Assembly: GCF_041434935.1 (NCBI RefSeq)
Contig: NZ_CP107964.1
Coordinates: 3,782,001-3,846,000, forward strand
DNA from: Kitasatospora sp. NBC_00374
GTDB taxonomy: Bacteria; Actinomycetota; Actinomycetes; Streptomycetales; Streptomycetaceae
Direction: 5' to 3'
Length of the DNA stretch: 64,000 nucleotides
Shown here: positions 1-10,000 of the stretch, piece after piece
Numbering within the stretch: the first letter of the stretch is position 1
How the letters are laid out: the number at the start of each line of letters is the position of its first letter
The notes under the pieces: generated by a model
The model's database searches: none
What the model was told of the DNA's origin: nothing
What the model saw: the letters and a program-made list of their open reading frames with translations, nothing else
Translations under genes and position numbers: made by a program

Positions 1-54
1 GGCCTGGGTCTGCGGCCGGGCCGGGTTCGGGGTGGTCCAGGGGAGAGTGGGCAT
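1..54 (-). CDS. Partial gene start, last gene of the lipid operon
   Basis: A minus-strand ATG at 52-54 is preceded by a good ribosome binding site (GAGGAAGG, about 8 nt upstream). It opens a reading frame that begins MPTLPWTTPN and runs off the left edge. Only 18 codons are visible. From memory this N-terminus resembles small DUF3291/spheroidene-monooxygenase-like proteins of Streptomyces, but the family cannot be confirmed from so little sequence. It lies about 180 nt downstream of the FAD oxidoreductase, so it may have its own promoter. Confidence 0.5.
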   Translation of the reverse strand, partial: MPTLPWTTPNPARPQTQA

Positions 55-141
55 CGAGATCGGCCTTCCTCGTCGGTCGCCGGCCCGGCGCGCAGCGGAG
101 GACGCGCTCGCCCGAGTCGATAGTGGAACCTAGCGCTATCC

Positions 142-147
142 ATTATA
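142..147 (-). promoter_or_regulatory. Candidate -10 box for the partial left-edge gene
   Basis: The minus strand reads TATAAT here, a consensus -10 that stands out in GC-rich DNA. It sits about 90 nt before the start at 54. No convincing -35 hexamer is visible at 16-18 nt, so this is a candidate only. Confidence 0.35.
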
Positions 148-233
148 GGGAGTGGCACTGCCCAATGGCCAGTGCTGAATCCGGCGGGGCCGGCCCGCTC
201 GGCCGACCCCGCCCGCGCCCCGCCGGGACCGCC

Positions 234-1541
234 TCAGGCCCCGAGCTCCCGGAGCAGCTGCTCCGCCGCCTCCAGCCCGGAGGAGAACGCCGCCTCGTGC
301 GACCCGATCTGGTCGTGGTGCAGCTGCTTGGAGTGGAAGTAGGAGCCCGCCAGCTTCACCCGGGTCCCGTCGTTCACCCGGTAGATGGTCCTCTGCAGGG
401 TGCGCAGGTCCATGTCGATGACCGGGTGCTCGTAGTACAGCTCCTTGATCACCAGGTCCGCGCGGATCGGACGCGGGTAGTCCAGGGTCACGAAGTAGTC
501 GTGCTCGGACTCGAAGCCGTGCAGCCGGTTCATGTAGTAGACGACGTAGGGGCGGACCGCGCCGTCCACCACGACCTTGCCGTAGTTCCAGTTCTCCCAG
601 CGGGAGCGGTCCTCGGGCATCACCGAGGCGTCGGTGTGCAGGACGACGCTGGAGGGGTTGTAGCGGATCTTCGCCAGCGTCTGCCGCTGCAGCTCGGTCG
701 GGTCGGTGAGCAGCGCCCTGGCCTGGTCGCCGTGGACGGCGAGCACGGCGTGGTCGAAGCGCTCGGTGCCGGCGGCGGTCGTCACCTCGACACCGTCCGC
801 GGCCTCCCGGACCCCGGCGACCCGCTCGCCGAGCCGCAGCTTGGGGTCGATCGCGGCCAGCGCCCGCCGGACGTAGCTGATGGACCCGCCGCCGACGGTC
901 CGCCAGTCCACCCGCGCACCGCCGAGGCCGCCCTCGTCGTGGGCCATGAAGAAGGCGATCACGGTGGTGGCCGGCATCTCCCAGATCAGCTCGGCCGGCA
1001 CCGACCACACGGCGGTGCAGAGCAGGATGACGTAGCCGTGCCTGAACTCCTGGCTGTAGCCGCCGCGGTCGAGGTACTCGCCGAGCGGCAGGTCGGTGCG
1101 CTTGCGCAGGAAGTCCTTGCGGCCCTCCTCGTGGAAGCGGCGGGCCTCGCGCCGGATGGTACGGAACTCCTCCGGGTAGCGGCCGGCCACCTCCTCCTCC
1201 GGCAGCGCCATCTCCTCGGTGCCGAACTGGAGGCCGGTGTCCAGGTCGAAGAAGTTGAAGCCGCCCCGGTGCTCCCGGAACGGCACCTCCAGCTCGTCGA
1301 AGAACCGGGTGAGGTTGGGGTAGCTGGGCCGGTTGAAGATGACGAACGCGGTGTCGATGCCCAGGGTCCGGCCGGCGTCCTGGACCTCGATGGTGTTGGC
1401 ATGGCCGCCCGGGCGGTCGTCCTGTTCGAAGACGGTGAGCTCGGCGTGGTGGCGCAGCCGGTACGCGGCGGACAGGCCGGAGACTCCGGCGCCGATGATC
1501 GCGACCCGGGGCTTGGCCGGTGCTGACAGCGGTGCAGACAT
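234..1541 (-). CDS. FAD-dependent oxidoreductase, COG2907 type
   Basis: 435 aa. The N-terminus has a Rossmann dinucleotide-binding fold with GAGVSG (residues 17-22), the ribose-binding acidic residue E39 and a flavin-binding RPGGHA segment, as in the amine-oxidase/phytoene-desaturase superfamily. Overall it looks like the COG2907 NAD/FAD-binding proteins, usually found beside cyclopropane-fatty-acid or DUF1365 genes. Here it sits 9 nt downstream of a zinc-ribbon gene at the distal end of the PUFA-synthase operon. A role oxidising or desaturating the assembled acyl chain is inferred from context. Substrate is unknown. No signal peptide is visible, so it is probably cytosolic or peripheral to the membrane. 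Confidence 0.75.
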   Translation of the reverse strand: MSAPLSAPAKPRVAIIGAGVSGLSAAYRLRHHAELTVFEQDDRPGGHANTIEVQDAGRTLGIDTAFVIFNRPSYPNLTRFFDELEVPFREHRGGFNFFDLDTGLQFGTEEMALPEEEVAGRYPEEFRTIRREARRFHEEGRKDFLRKRTDLPLGEYLDRGGYSQEFRHGYVILLCTAVWSVPAELIWEMPATTVIAFFMAHDEGGLGGARVDWRTVGGGSISYVRRALAAIDPKLRLGERVAGVREAADGVEVTTAAGTERFDHAVLAVHGDQARALLTDPTELQRQTLAKIRYNPSSVVLHTDASVMPEDRSRWENWNYGKVVVDGAVRPYVVYYMNRLHGFESEHDYFVTLDYPRPIRADLVIKELYYEHPVIDMDLRTLQRTIYRVNDGTRVKLAGSYFHSKQLHHDQIGSHEAAFSSGLEAAEQLLRELGA

Positions 1542-1550
1542 GGGACGTCC

Positions 1551-1787
1551 TTAGCTGGCTGGGGCGATGGGGGTGTCGGTGCGGGCGCCGGCCTCCAGGA
1601 CCGGGCCGAGGACGGCGAGGCCGGCCAGCTGCTGGAGCCAGGCGCAGGTCTCCCGGCGGAGTTCCTGCCGGCAGGCGGGGCAGACCTTGAGATCCCGGTC
1701 GAGCCGGCTCTCGGGGGTCTCGGCCCGGCAGCCCGGGCAGGGCACCCGGCGGACGGCGGACGGATCGGCGGCGGTGCGTCTCGGCAT
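1551..1787 (-). CDS. Small zinc-ribbon protein in lipid operon
   Basis: 78 aa. Two CxxC knuckles (C17/C20 and C36/C39) would form one zinc ribbon, followed by a short helical tail. The ATG at 1785-1787 has AAGGA about 10 nt upstream. Gaps to its neighbours are 25 nt and 9 nt, so it is inside the operon. A ribbon of this shape occurs at the N-terminus of acyl-CoA carboxylase beta subunits and in many small regulators; nothing else of AccD is present. Function is unknown; it could be a metal-dependent assembly or partner protein for the adjacent oxidoreductases. Confidence 0.6.
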   Translation of the reverse strand: MPRRTAADPSAVRRVPCPGCRAETPESRLDRDLKVCPACRQELRRETCAWLQQLAGLAVLGPVLEAGARTDTPIAPAS

Positions 1788-1812
1788 CTCGCGTGTCCTT
1801 CCTTGGCCGGGC

Positions 1813-3633
1813 TCAGATCTCGGCGAGGCTGAGGTCCCCGCGTTCGGCGAGCTGGAACTGCCAGTGCGAGAAGAGGCGGTTCTCCTGGTGGAGGCGGCGC
1901 AGCACCGCCATCACCTCGTCCACCACCCGGCTGTCGGTGACCGTCTCGTGCGGGTGCACCTGCTTGCGCAGCCGCTCCAGTTGGAGCAGCAGCAGGGCGG
2001 CGCTGGGCAGCGGGTCGGCCAGGTCCCCGGCAACCGCCCGCAGGTAGGTGTGCAGGCAGGCGGCGACGGCGTGCAGCAGGCAGTACTGCTTGGCCAGGTC
2101 GAAGAGTTCGGCGGACTGGCCGTACTCCCGGCCGAGTTCGGCCCGCAGGGCGGTCGAGCGGTCGCGCAGGGCGGTGGCCGCGCCGAGCAGTTCGGCGGCC
2201 ACGGCGGCGGCCCGGGTCAGCCACTCCCGGTCGTCGCCTTTGGCGGCCTCGGCGTGTTCGCCCAGCGCGCGCAGGGCGGCGGGGGCGGCGAGCAGGGCGT
2301 CGTCCCGGCCGCGGCTGAACAGCTCCTGGTCCCAGGGCCGGTAGAGCGGCAGTTCGCGGTCGAGGCCGTACAGCGTGGCGACCCGCTGCTCGGCGGTGGC
2401 CTGCGCCTCACCGGCCGGGCCGGTGGCGGCGGCCAGCAGGCCGTCCAGCTGGAGGGCCAGGTTCTTGAGGTTGACCACGGTGTTGCCGTCGGCGAAGTTG
2501 GCGACCAGCATGTCGCGGAGCATCTTCTGGTGGATGCCGTAGTGCGGCTCGGCCCGCAGGTAGAAGCGGGCGCCGAGCACGATGTTGAGCCGGGACATGG
2601 TGGTCTCCAGCAGCGTCGGCACGAAGTACTTCACCACCGACGACCAGACGCTGGCCTGTTCGGGCACCAGTTGGAGGCTGCGGACGGCCCCCAGGCTGAC
2701 CGCGTCGGCGATCATCAGGTCGGCGAAGCACTCGGCCAGCTGCCGCCGGGAGTACGGGATGTCGCTGACGGCGCGGCCGAAGATCACCCGGCGCTCGGTG
2801 AAGTCCAGCGTGATCCGCAGCGCGGTGTCCACGGCGGAGAGCGCGATCGAGCCGATCAGGGTGCGGGCCACCTGGGAGGTCTGCAGGGCGATCTCCAGGC
2901 CGGCCCCCTCCGCGCCGAGCCGGGCCGCGTCGGGGACGAAGACCCCGTCCAGCCGGATCCCGCTCATGTCCAGGGCCCGCAGGCCGTGCAGCCGTTCGTT
3001 CGGGAGCTCCTCGACCGCGCCGGCCGGGGTACGGCGCTTCTCCAGCAGGAAGATGGAGTAGCCCGCCGGGCCGCCGCTCGCCCTGGTCCGGGCGAACACG
3101 GCCAGACCGTCGGCGACCCGGGCGTTGCCGATCAGCCACTTCTCGCCGGTGAGCAGGTAGCCGCCGGGGACCTTCTCGGCAGCGAGCTCGTTGCTGAGCA
3201 CGTCGCTGCCGTGGCTGCGCTCGGACAGCCCCCAGGCGTACCGGCTGCCCTGCTTCATGGCGTCGCTCAGGTACTGCTTCTGCTCGTCCGTGCCGGCGAT
3301 CCAGGCGGGCAGGAAGGCCAGGCTGGTGATGATGAGCGCGGTGGCGGTGGTCGGGTCACGGCGGGCGATCAGCCGGAGCAGGTTGAAGCCGGTCTCCACG
3401 TTGCCGGCCAGGCCGCCCTGCGCCTCGGGGATGTTGTACTCGTGCACGCCCCAGCGCTGCAGCAGGTTGACGAAGGCGTACGGGTACTCCTCGCGTTCGT
3501 CGTGGTCGAGGATCCGCTCGTACGGCATCCGGCTCGCCGGGTCGTGCGGGTCACCCAGGTACTCCTCCAACTCGGCGGCGAGTCTGGGCAGGTCTGAGCT
3601 GTTCACCGGTCCTCCAGTCGCGGAAAGCTCCAT
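1813..3633 (-). CDS. Acyl-CoA dehydrogenase-like flavoprotein 2
   Basis: 606 aa, longer than the usual 380-400 aa. The order is N-terminal helical domain, beta domain, C-terminal helices plus a long extension. Family signatures are LSERSHGSD (usually LTEPGAGSD) and TGEKWLIGN in the flavin/substrate-binding beta domain. It starts only 3 nt after the stop of a second, homologous dehydrogenase. The ATG at 3631-3633 has a poor Shine-Dalgarno site. GTG at 3604-3606 (codon 10) follows GGAGG by 4 nt and may be the true start. It probably performs alpha,beta-dehydrogenation of an acyl thioester, perhaps acyl-ACP, as a tailoring step of the PUFA-type pathway. Confidence 0.8.
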   Translation of the reverse strand: MELSATGGPVNSSDLPRLAAELEEYLGDPHDPASRMPYERILDHDEREEYPYAFVNLLQRWGVHEYNIPEAQGGLAGNVETGFNLLRLIARRDPTTATALIITSLAFLPAWIAGTDEQKQYLSDAMKQGSRYAWGLSERSHGSDVLSNELAAEKVPGGYLLTGEKWLIGNARVADGLAVFARTRASGGPAGYSIFLLEKRRTPAGAVEELPNERLHGLRALDMSGIRLDGVFVPDAARLGAEGAGLEIALQTSQVARTLIGSIALSAVDTALRITLDFTERRVIFGRAVSDIPYSRRQLAECFADLMIADAVSLGAVRSLQLVPEQASVWSSVVKYFVPTLLETTMSRLNIVLGARFYLRAEPHYGIHQKMLRDMLVANFADGNTVVNLKNLALQLDGLLAAATGPAGEAQATAEQRVATLYGLDRELPLYRPWDQELFSRGRDDALLAAPAALRALGEHAEAAKGDDREWLTRAAAVAAELLGAATALRDRSTALRAELGREYGQSAELFDLAKQYCLLHAVAACLHTYLRAVAGDLADPLPSAALLLLQLERLRKQVHPHETVTDSRVVDEVMAVLRRLHQENRLFSHWQFQLAERGDLSLAEI

Positions 3634-3636
3634 CGG

Positions 3637-5352
3637 TCACACCACCGGCCGGGCGAGGGGTACGGGTGCTGCGGAGAACAGGCGGTGTTCGGTCCGCAGG
3701 TCGAGCAGGACGTCGAGGGCGGGCAGCAGGTGTTCGGCGGCAGCGCGGGTGGGCCGCTGGTCGGCGCGGGCCAGCAGGTAGCCGAGGCAGCCGCCGAGCC
3801 AGGCGGTGGAGCCGGGCTTCTGCCCGTACAGCGCGAGGTGCCGGCCGGCCCACCACAGCTGAAGGCAGCAGGCCGCCGCGTGCAGCCAGGCGAATCGTTC
3901 CGCCAGGTCGACCGGGCCGGTGCCGGTACCGGCCGCCGCGGCCTCCCCGGGCAGCGCCCGGACGGCGGCGAGCAGCCGCTCCGCCAGCTCCGCGACCGCC
4001 GGGGCGCCGGCCTCGGCGAGGGCACGGGCGGCCGGCCCCGCGACCGCGGCCAGGGTGCCGGTGGGCAGGTCGCGCCCGCGGGCGTTGAGGTCGAGCCGGG
4101 TGGGGTCGTACGGCGGGAGCGGCTCGTCCAGGGCGAAGACGGTCCTGGCCGCCGGTCCGTCCCCGGCGCCGCGGGCGGCGGCCGCGGCGAGCGCGGGCAG
4201 TTGTCCGGAGAAGGAGCGCAGATTGGCCAGGGTGCTGGTGTCGACCACCCGGACGAGGGCGGCGTCCCGCTGGAGCTTCTGGAACACCCCGCCGCCCGGG
4301 CCCTCGGTGCGCAGCACGGACCGGGTGGCGAGGGTGGCGCCGCAGCGGGCGATCGCGTCCTCGACCGCCTCGGCGACCACGTGCTTGGCCGCGCAGCCCC
4401 AGACGCTGAACTGCTCGGGCACCACGTGGATACCCCGGGCGGCGGCCAGCGCGACCGCGTCGGCGACCAGCAGGGCGGCCGAGGCGATCGCCAACTCCCT
4501 GCGCTGGTAAGGCGTTTCCAGCAGCGTCGAGCGGCCGACCCGGCGCTCGGCGGCGAAGTCGAGGGTGAGCCGCAGGGCGGTGTCGGCGCAGCCCAGACTG
4601 CCGGCGGTGCTCATCAGCCGCACCACCTGCTGGGCCTTGACCGCGACCTCCAGGGCCTCCCCCGGCCGGCCGACCAGGTGCTCGCGGGCGACCGGCAACC
4701 GGTCGAACCGCGGGTGCGCGAAGTCGATGCCCCGCATACCCGAGGTGGGCACGGCCTCGCCGCGGTCCAGCCGGCCGGCCGCCGGGGCGAGGTCGAGCAG
4801 GACGGCGGTGAACGCCCCCGGCCCGCGCTCACCGGTGCGGGCGACCAGGTACAGCGCCTCGCAGCGCTGCCCGAGGCCGACCATCCACTTCTCACCGCTG
4901 AGCCGCCAGCCCTCGCCCTCCGGCTCCAGCCCGGCGGTGTTGGCGAGCAGGTCGCTGCCGTGCTCCTGCTCGGACAGTGCGAAGCCCACCGACCCGCCGC
5001 GGCGCAGGAGTTCGGCGACCCACCGCTGCTGCTCGGGCGAGCCGTGCAGCCGTACGCAGGTGGCGGCGGTGATCGAGAACATGGTGGCGGGCATGACGTT
5101 GAGGTCCCGGCGGGCCGCCGCGCGGACCAGCAGCAGGCTGCGGTCGAAGGACTCGAAGCCGCCACCCCACTCGGCCGGCAGGTGGTCCAGGTGGAACCCG
5201 GCCTCCCGCAGGACCCCGGCGAGTTCGTCGGGGAACTCGTCCCGCTCGTCCCGGCGGACCGCCGCCGCGAAGCCGTACGGGCCGAGCGGGTCGCCGGGGT
5301 CGCCCAGCAGGAGTTCCAGTTCCGCCGCCTTCCGGCCGAGCCGCCCGATCAC
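3637..5352 (-). CDS. Acyl-CoA dehydrogenase-like flavoprotein 1
   Basis: 571 aa. The start is GTG at 5350-5352, overlapping the pfaD stop by 4 nt (GTGA), which implies translational coupling. The frame stays open far upstream, but those codons lie inside pfaD and are not used. It has LSEQEHGSD and SGEKWMVG in the beta domain, matching the sister protein that follows. Both share the HGSD variant and the long C-terminal region, so they are probably paralogues and may work as a heteromer. Expected role: FAD-dependent desaturation of a thioester-bound acyl chain made by the Pfa proteins. Confidence 0.8.
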   Translation of the reverse strand: MIGRLGRKAAELELLLGDPGDPLGPYGFAAAVRRDERDEFPDELAGVLREAGFHLDHLPAEWGGGFESFDRSLLLVRAAARRDLNVMPATMFSITAATCVRLHGSPEQQRWVAELLRRGGSVGFALSEQEHGSDLLANTAGLEPEGEGWRLSGEKWMVGLGQRCEALYLVARTGERGPGAFTAVLLDLAPAAGRLDRGEAVPTSGMRGIDFAHPRFDRLPVAREHLVGRPGEALEVAVKAQQVVRLMSTAGSLGCADTALRLTLDFAAERRVGRSTLLETPYQRRELAIASAALLVADAVALAAARGIHVVPEQFSVWGCAAKHVVAEAVEDAIARCGATLATRSVLRTEGPGGGVFQKLQRDAALVRVVDTSTLANLRSFSGQLPALAAAAARGAGDGPAARTVFALDEPLPPYDPTRLDLNARGRDLPTGTLAAVAGPAARALAEAGAPAVAELAERLLAAVRALPGEAAAAGTGTGPVDLAERFAWLHAAACCLQLWWAGRHLALYGQKPGSTAWLGGCLGYLLARADQRPTRAAAEHLLPALDVLLDLRTEHRLFSAAPVPLARPVV

Positions 5353-6977
5353 AGGGCACCGCCGAGGGCGGCCACCGGCGACTCCAGCGGCACCGGACGG
5401 TAGTCGGCGACGGCGGCCGGCAGCTGCACACCGGCCGTCCGCAGCGCGGCCACCCGGGTGTGGAAGGCGGCGCCGCGCATCAGGTGGTGGGCGACGTCGG
5501 CGACCCTGCGGTTGCCCGGGGCCTTGAGATAGCTGGCCGTGACCCAGTCGTTGAAGCTGCCCATCGCCGGGCCGCACCAGATCTGGTAGTCCAGGGTGCG
5601 GTCGGGGTCGCCGACCGTGGCCCAGCGCGAGGACATCCCCAGGTACCAGCGGAAGACCAGCGCCATCCGCCGCTTCGGGCTGTCCTGCGCGCGGGCCAGC
5701 TGCTCGGGGTCGCGGCGGCGGAAGTAGCCGACGCACTCCTGCCAGACGTCCTCCAGCGGCCGCCGGAAGACCTGCGCCTCCAGCCGGGCCCGCTCGCCCT
5801 CGGGCAGTGCCTCCAGGCCGTCGTGGGCCTGGTAGAGCTCGTAGAGCTTCTTGGCCCGCATCGGGAACAGCGTGCCCTTCTTGAGCACCTGGAGCTCCAC
5901 GCCCAGCTCGAACATGTCGGCCGCCGGGGCCATCTCGCAGTCGGCGATGCCCGCCTCGGCCAGCAGCGCCTTGGTCGCCTTCGAAGCGCCGGACTCGACG
6001 CAGGACTGGTTGACCGAGCCGGTCACCACGTAGGCCGCACCCATCGCGAAGGCCGCGGCCACCGCGATCGGGGTGCCCAGGCCGCCGGCCGCGCCGACCC
6101 GGATCGGCGCGGGGTAGCGGTGCTCGCGCTGCACGCTGTCGCGCAGCCGCAGGATGCTGGGCAGCAGCGCGGGCAGCGGGCGGCGGTCGGTGTGGCCGCC
6201 CGAGTCCGCCTCCACGGTGATGTCGTCGGCCATCGGCACGTACTTGGCCAGGTCGGCCTGCAGCGGGCTGATCAGCCCCTGGGTCAGCAGCGCGCTGACG
6301 GTGGCCGCGGGGGCCGGGCGCATGAAGCGCTCGGCGGTCTCGGTCCGGGAGATCTTGGCGATCACCCGGTGCTCGGCGACCACCTGACCGTCCGGGCCCT
6401 GCCGCAGACCGGCCAGCCGGTAGCGGACGATGTGCGGGCTGAGCGCCATGAAGGCGGAGGCCTCCACACAGCGCACGCCGTGCCGCAGGAACAGCTCGAC
6501 GGCCTCCCGCTCCAGCCGCTCCTCGCTGGGGCTGTGGATCAGGTTCACCGCGTACGGCAGGCCGGGGATCTCGGCGGCGAACCGGGCCAGCGCCTTCTCG
6601 ATGCTCTCGGGCAGCAGGCCGGCCGCGCCGAAGGAGGCCAGGAAGCCCTCCCGGGCGAGGGCGACGACCAGGTCGGCGGAGGCGATCCCGCCGGCCATCG
6701 CCCCGGCCAGGTACGGCTGGCGCACCCCGTGCGCGGCGAGGAAGGCCGCCGAGCCGAGCCGGTGCGGGGGCAGCGGGGCCACCGCGGCCAGCAGCGGCAG
6801 GCCGCCGGGCGCCCCGGCGGGAGCGGGCCGGCCGGTGGCGGCGGCGCCGATGCCGCGCGGGGTGCGGACCACGAAACAGGGCCGTTCGAGGTCGGCCAGG
6901 ACGTGGTAGACCCCGGCCGGGTCGGTACTCGGGTACTGCTCCCCCTGCCAGAGCAGCGGTGTCTGCGGGTGGTTCAT
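5349..6977 (-). CDS. pfaD: Trans-acting enoyl reductase of PUFA synthase (PfaD)
   Basis: 542 aa, the usual PfaD length. It is a TIM-barrel FMN protein of the 2-nitropropane-dioxygenase/PfaD family. Signatures include DITVEADSGGHTD and a glycine-rich FMN-phosphate segment around GGLGTPIAV followed by YVVTGSVNQ. In PUFA synthases PfaD reduces the enoyl-ACP intermediates that are to become saturated, acting in trans because PfaA carries no ER. The start lies 29 nt after the PfaC/B stop, and the stop overlaps the next gene. The assignment is strong from sequence and neighbours. Confidence 0.92.
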   Translation of the reverse strand: MNHPQTPLLWQGEQYPSTDPAGVYHVLADLERPCFVVRTPRGIGAAATGRPAPAGAPGGLPLLAAVAPLPPHRLGSAAFLAAHGVRQPYLAGAMAGGIASADLVVALAREGFLASFGAAGLLPESIEKALARFAAEIPGLPYAVNLIHSPSEERLEREAVELFLRHGVRCVEASAFMALSPHIVRYRLAGLRQGPDGQVVAEHRVIAKISRTETAERFMRPAPAATVSALLTQGLISPLQADLAKYVPMADDITVEADSGGHTDRRPLPALLPSILRLRDSVQREHRYPAPIRVGAAGGLGTPIAVAAAFAMGAAYVVTGSVNQSCVESGASKATKALLAEAGIADCEMAPAADMFELGVELQVLKKGTLFPMRAKKLYELYQAHDGLEALPEGERARLEAQVFRRPLEDVWQECVGYFRRRDPEQLARAQDSPKRRMALVFRWYLGMSSRWATVGDPDRTLDYQIWCGPAMGSFNDWVTASYLKAPGNRRVADVAHHLMRGAAFHTRVAALRTAGVQLPAAVADYRPVPLESPVAALGGAL

Positions 6978-7006
6978 GTCGGTTCGGTCTCCTCAGGCAG
7001 GGGTGG

Positions 7007-10000
7007 TCAGGCGGTGGCCGGGAGGACCTCGATCGCGACACCGGTGAGCTCGTAGATGCGCAGGCCCGGCTTCCACAGGTCGGCGTCCGCGATCACCACC
7101 ACCCGGCCGCCCTCGCGGCGGATCTCCCGGACGTGCACGTCGAAGCGCAGCTCCCGGTCGTGGCGCAGGATCTGGCCGCGGTACTTCCAGCCCATCTCGA
7201 CGCCGGTGGCGAGCCCGAAGCGCGGCCGTTCGATGCCCTCGGCCAGGCCCTGCTCCAGCACGAACAGCCGCAGCGCCTGCAGCACCGCCTCGACGCCGAG
7301 CGATCCGGGCATCACCGGGTCGCGGTGGAAGTGGCAGTCGAAGTACCACTCGTCGGGGCTGACCTCGCGGTGGCCGTGCAGATAGCCGAGCCCGTGCCGG
7401 CCGCCGTCGGCGATCAGGTCCACCCGGTCGACCAGGTGGAAGTGGTCGCCGGGCAGGTGCAGCAGGCCGCCGGACGGGTCGGTGAAGGCGGGTGCGTCGT
7501 CGGTGAGCTCGATCCGCCGGACCCGCGCCGCGGCCGGCTGTTCCCGCTCGATCCAGGGCGCCACGTACTTCCCGGCGTCCAGGCCGGCCTGGTTGGCCAG
7601 CGCGGCCTCGCTGAAGTACCCGAAGAGCGACTCGCCGGTGTAGAACACCTCGCCGTCGGCGGAGAGTTCGTAGCTGAAGTTCTGCAGCACGGCGCCCTGC
7701 ACGGCGCTGGTCATCAGCAGTTTGGAGTGGTGGCGGACGGTCTTCCCGCGCAGGTCGACGTCCTTGACCAGGGTGGCCCGGCCGTCCAGGTTGCGGATCG
7801 AGTACTCGGTCTGCGGCTGCTTCAGGGTCGCGCCGAGGTAGTAGCCGAGCAGGATGGCGGCCTGCAGCGAGGTCTCCATGTGGACGCAGTTCGGCATGTG
7901 CGGGTGGGAGTTCTGCGCGTAGTACCAGGCGTCGGCCGGGGAGTCGTACTCGGTGACCATCTCCGAGCCCGGGCCGAGCTCGCCGCGGGTGCCGGTGAGG
8001 GACATGATCCGGTCGACGAACTGGAAGTCACCGTTGGGGATGTAGGGCGCGCGGCTGTCGCGGTAGACGTCGAACTCCGGGCCCATGGCGGTGCCCAGGT
8101 CGCCCTTGGCGGCGTGCGCCAGGTGCAGCTCGTTGATCATCGCCGGCTCGCCGGAGCGGTTGCGGCGGCCCAGGAAGGCCGGTACGCCGCCGAGTTCGGG
8201 CCGGTAGGGGGTGCCCTCCTTCTCGCGGATCTGGATCCCGAAGTTGCGCATCCGGATCACCGGCTTGTCGCCCAGGTACACCAGGATGTCGGCGACCACC
8301 GACGGGCGCGGGAGCATGGTCAGCTCCATCACCTCGATCTCGTACCGGATCTCCCGGTGCGCCGGGGTGATCTGGCCGCGCACCTGGACCTCGGTCTGCA
8401 GGCCGACGATGGTCTGGAAGCGGGCGTCCGGCAGCACCAGGTGCATGCCCTGGTGCAGCAGGTACGCCTGCAGCGCCTGGACCGCGCCCTCGGCGACCAT
8501 CGAGCCGGCCAGCACCGGGTCGTCCGGGAAGTGGCACTCGAAGTACCAGGCGTCGGGCTGGAGCCGTTTGTGCGCGGTGAGGGCGCCGAGGCCGCGCGGG
8601 CCGCCGGTGCGGTCGATCCGCAGCTCGTCGATCATCCGCAGCCGGGCGTCCGGCAGCCGCAGGGCGGGGTTGAGGCCGGCGTCCTGGGCGTGCTCGGGGC
8701 CGAAGACCTCACCGGGGCGGCCCTGGGCGAGCAGTTCCAGGTCGGCGGCGGTGAGGTGGTTCCGGTCCGTCCGGGCGAGCGGCTTGAACCAGCCCTTGGT
8801 CAGCGCGGCCCGGGCGGCCCGCTCCTTCTCGGTGATCACCACGCCGAGCGGGGTGTCCAGCTCGGCCTGGGTGAAGAAGCCGGCCGAGGCGTCCTTCAGC
8901 TCGAGGATCAACTCGCCGTCGGCGTAGCAGAGATAGCTGAAGAAGAAGAGCGTGGTGTCGCCCTGGGTGACGAACCGGTTGATCGAGATGTCGTACCGCA
9001 GGGTCTGCCCGGCCCTGGGCAGGTCGCCGTGGAAGACCAGGGTGGAGTCCAGCAGCCGGTAGACCCGCTCGCCCTTGTTGCGGAAGTCGATGCCGAGGTA
9101 GCTGATCAGCAGCAGATCGCACTGCCCCGCCTCGATCGCGACCGCCGGCGGCACCCCGTCGTCGACGGTGTACCAGGCGTCCGCCGGCACGTCGTACTCG
9201 GTGCGGATGAAGGAGGGCCGGTAGACACCGGTCTCCGCCTTCAGCTCCGTCACCCGGGTGACGAAGTGGTACGGCGGCGCGGGCAGCCGCACCCGCTTGC
9301 CGTAGCCGTCGATCTCGGCGAAGGCCGGACCGAAGACGGCGGCCAGCGAGCCGGTGGCGAACTCCAGCAGGTCGGCCTCGTCCCAGATCACGCCGGGGGG
9401 CCTGGCCGGCTCGGGCACCGGCACGGGAGCGGGGGCGACCGCCGGGACGGGGGCCGGGGGCAGCTCCGCTCTCGGGGTGAAGGCGATCGGCTCGGGAGCC
9501 GGGGCGGGCGGCAGGGCCGACGGCGCGGCCGGCCCGGCGGCCAGCAGGGCCTCCGTCCTGGCCAGGGTGGACTCCTGCAGCACGCGCTGGGTCTCCATCA
9601 CCACCGAGTGGGTGGCCACCATCTGCCGGCGCAGCTCCCGCACCAGGTCCCGGGCGGGGTCGCCGTCGGCGGACGGCGGGGCCGGCGGGGCGGCCCGGTC
9701 GGACTGGGCGGTGCGCGCCGCGGCCCGGGGCCCGGACGGCTGCGCGGACGGCCCGGGGGCCGGCCCGGGGGCCGGTACGGGGGCCGGGTCGTCGGCCCAG
9801 GGCAGGAAGGCGATCGGCTCACCGTCGAAGGTGATGACCTCGGGGTCGGCAAGGCTCGGGTCGGCTGGCATCTGGTCCTCCGGCGGAACGGGACCGGCTG
9901 GTCCGGAAGGGCCGGCCGCGACGGGGCCGACCGGGAGCGGGCGGGGAGTGCCGGGGCCGGCGGGCCCGGCCCCGAGGGCGGCCAGCACCGGCGCCGCGAA

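Noticed and set aside
1567..3597. 676-aa plus-strand frame over a dehydrogenase gene
   Set aside because: Antisense to a recognisable acyl-CoA dehydrogenase; no ribosome site or domain.
3637..7041. One 1134-aa minus-strand protein covering two genes
   Set aside because: The N-terminal half of that frame is the out-of-phase shadow of pfaD. The dehydrogenase starts at GTG 5350-5352 with a 4-nt overlap.
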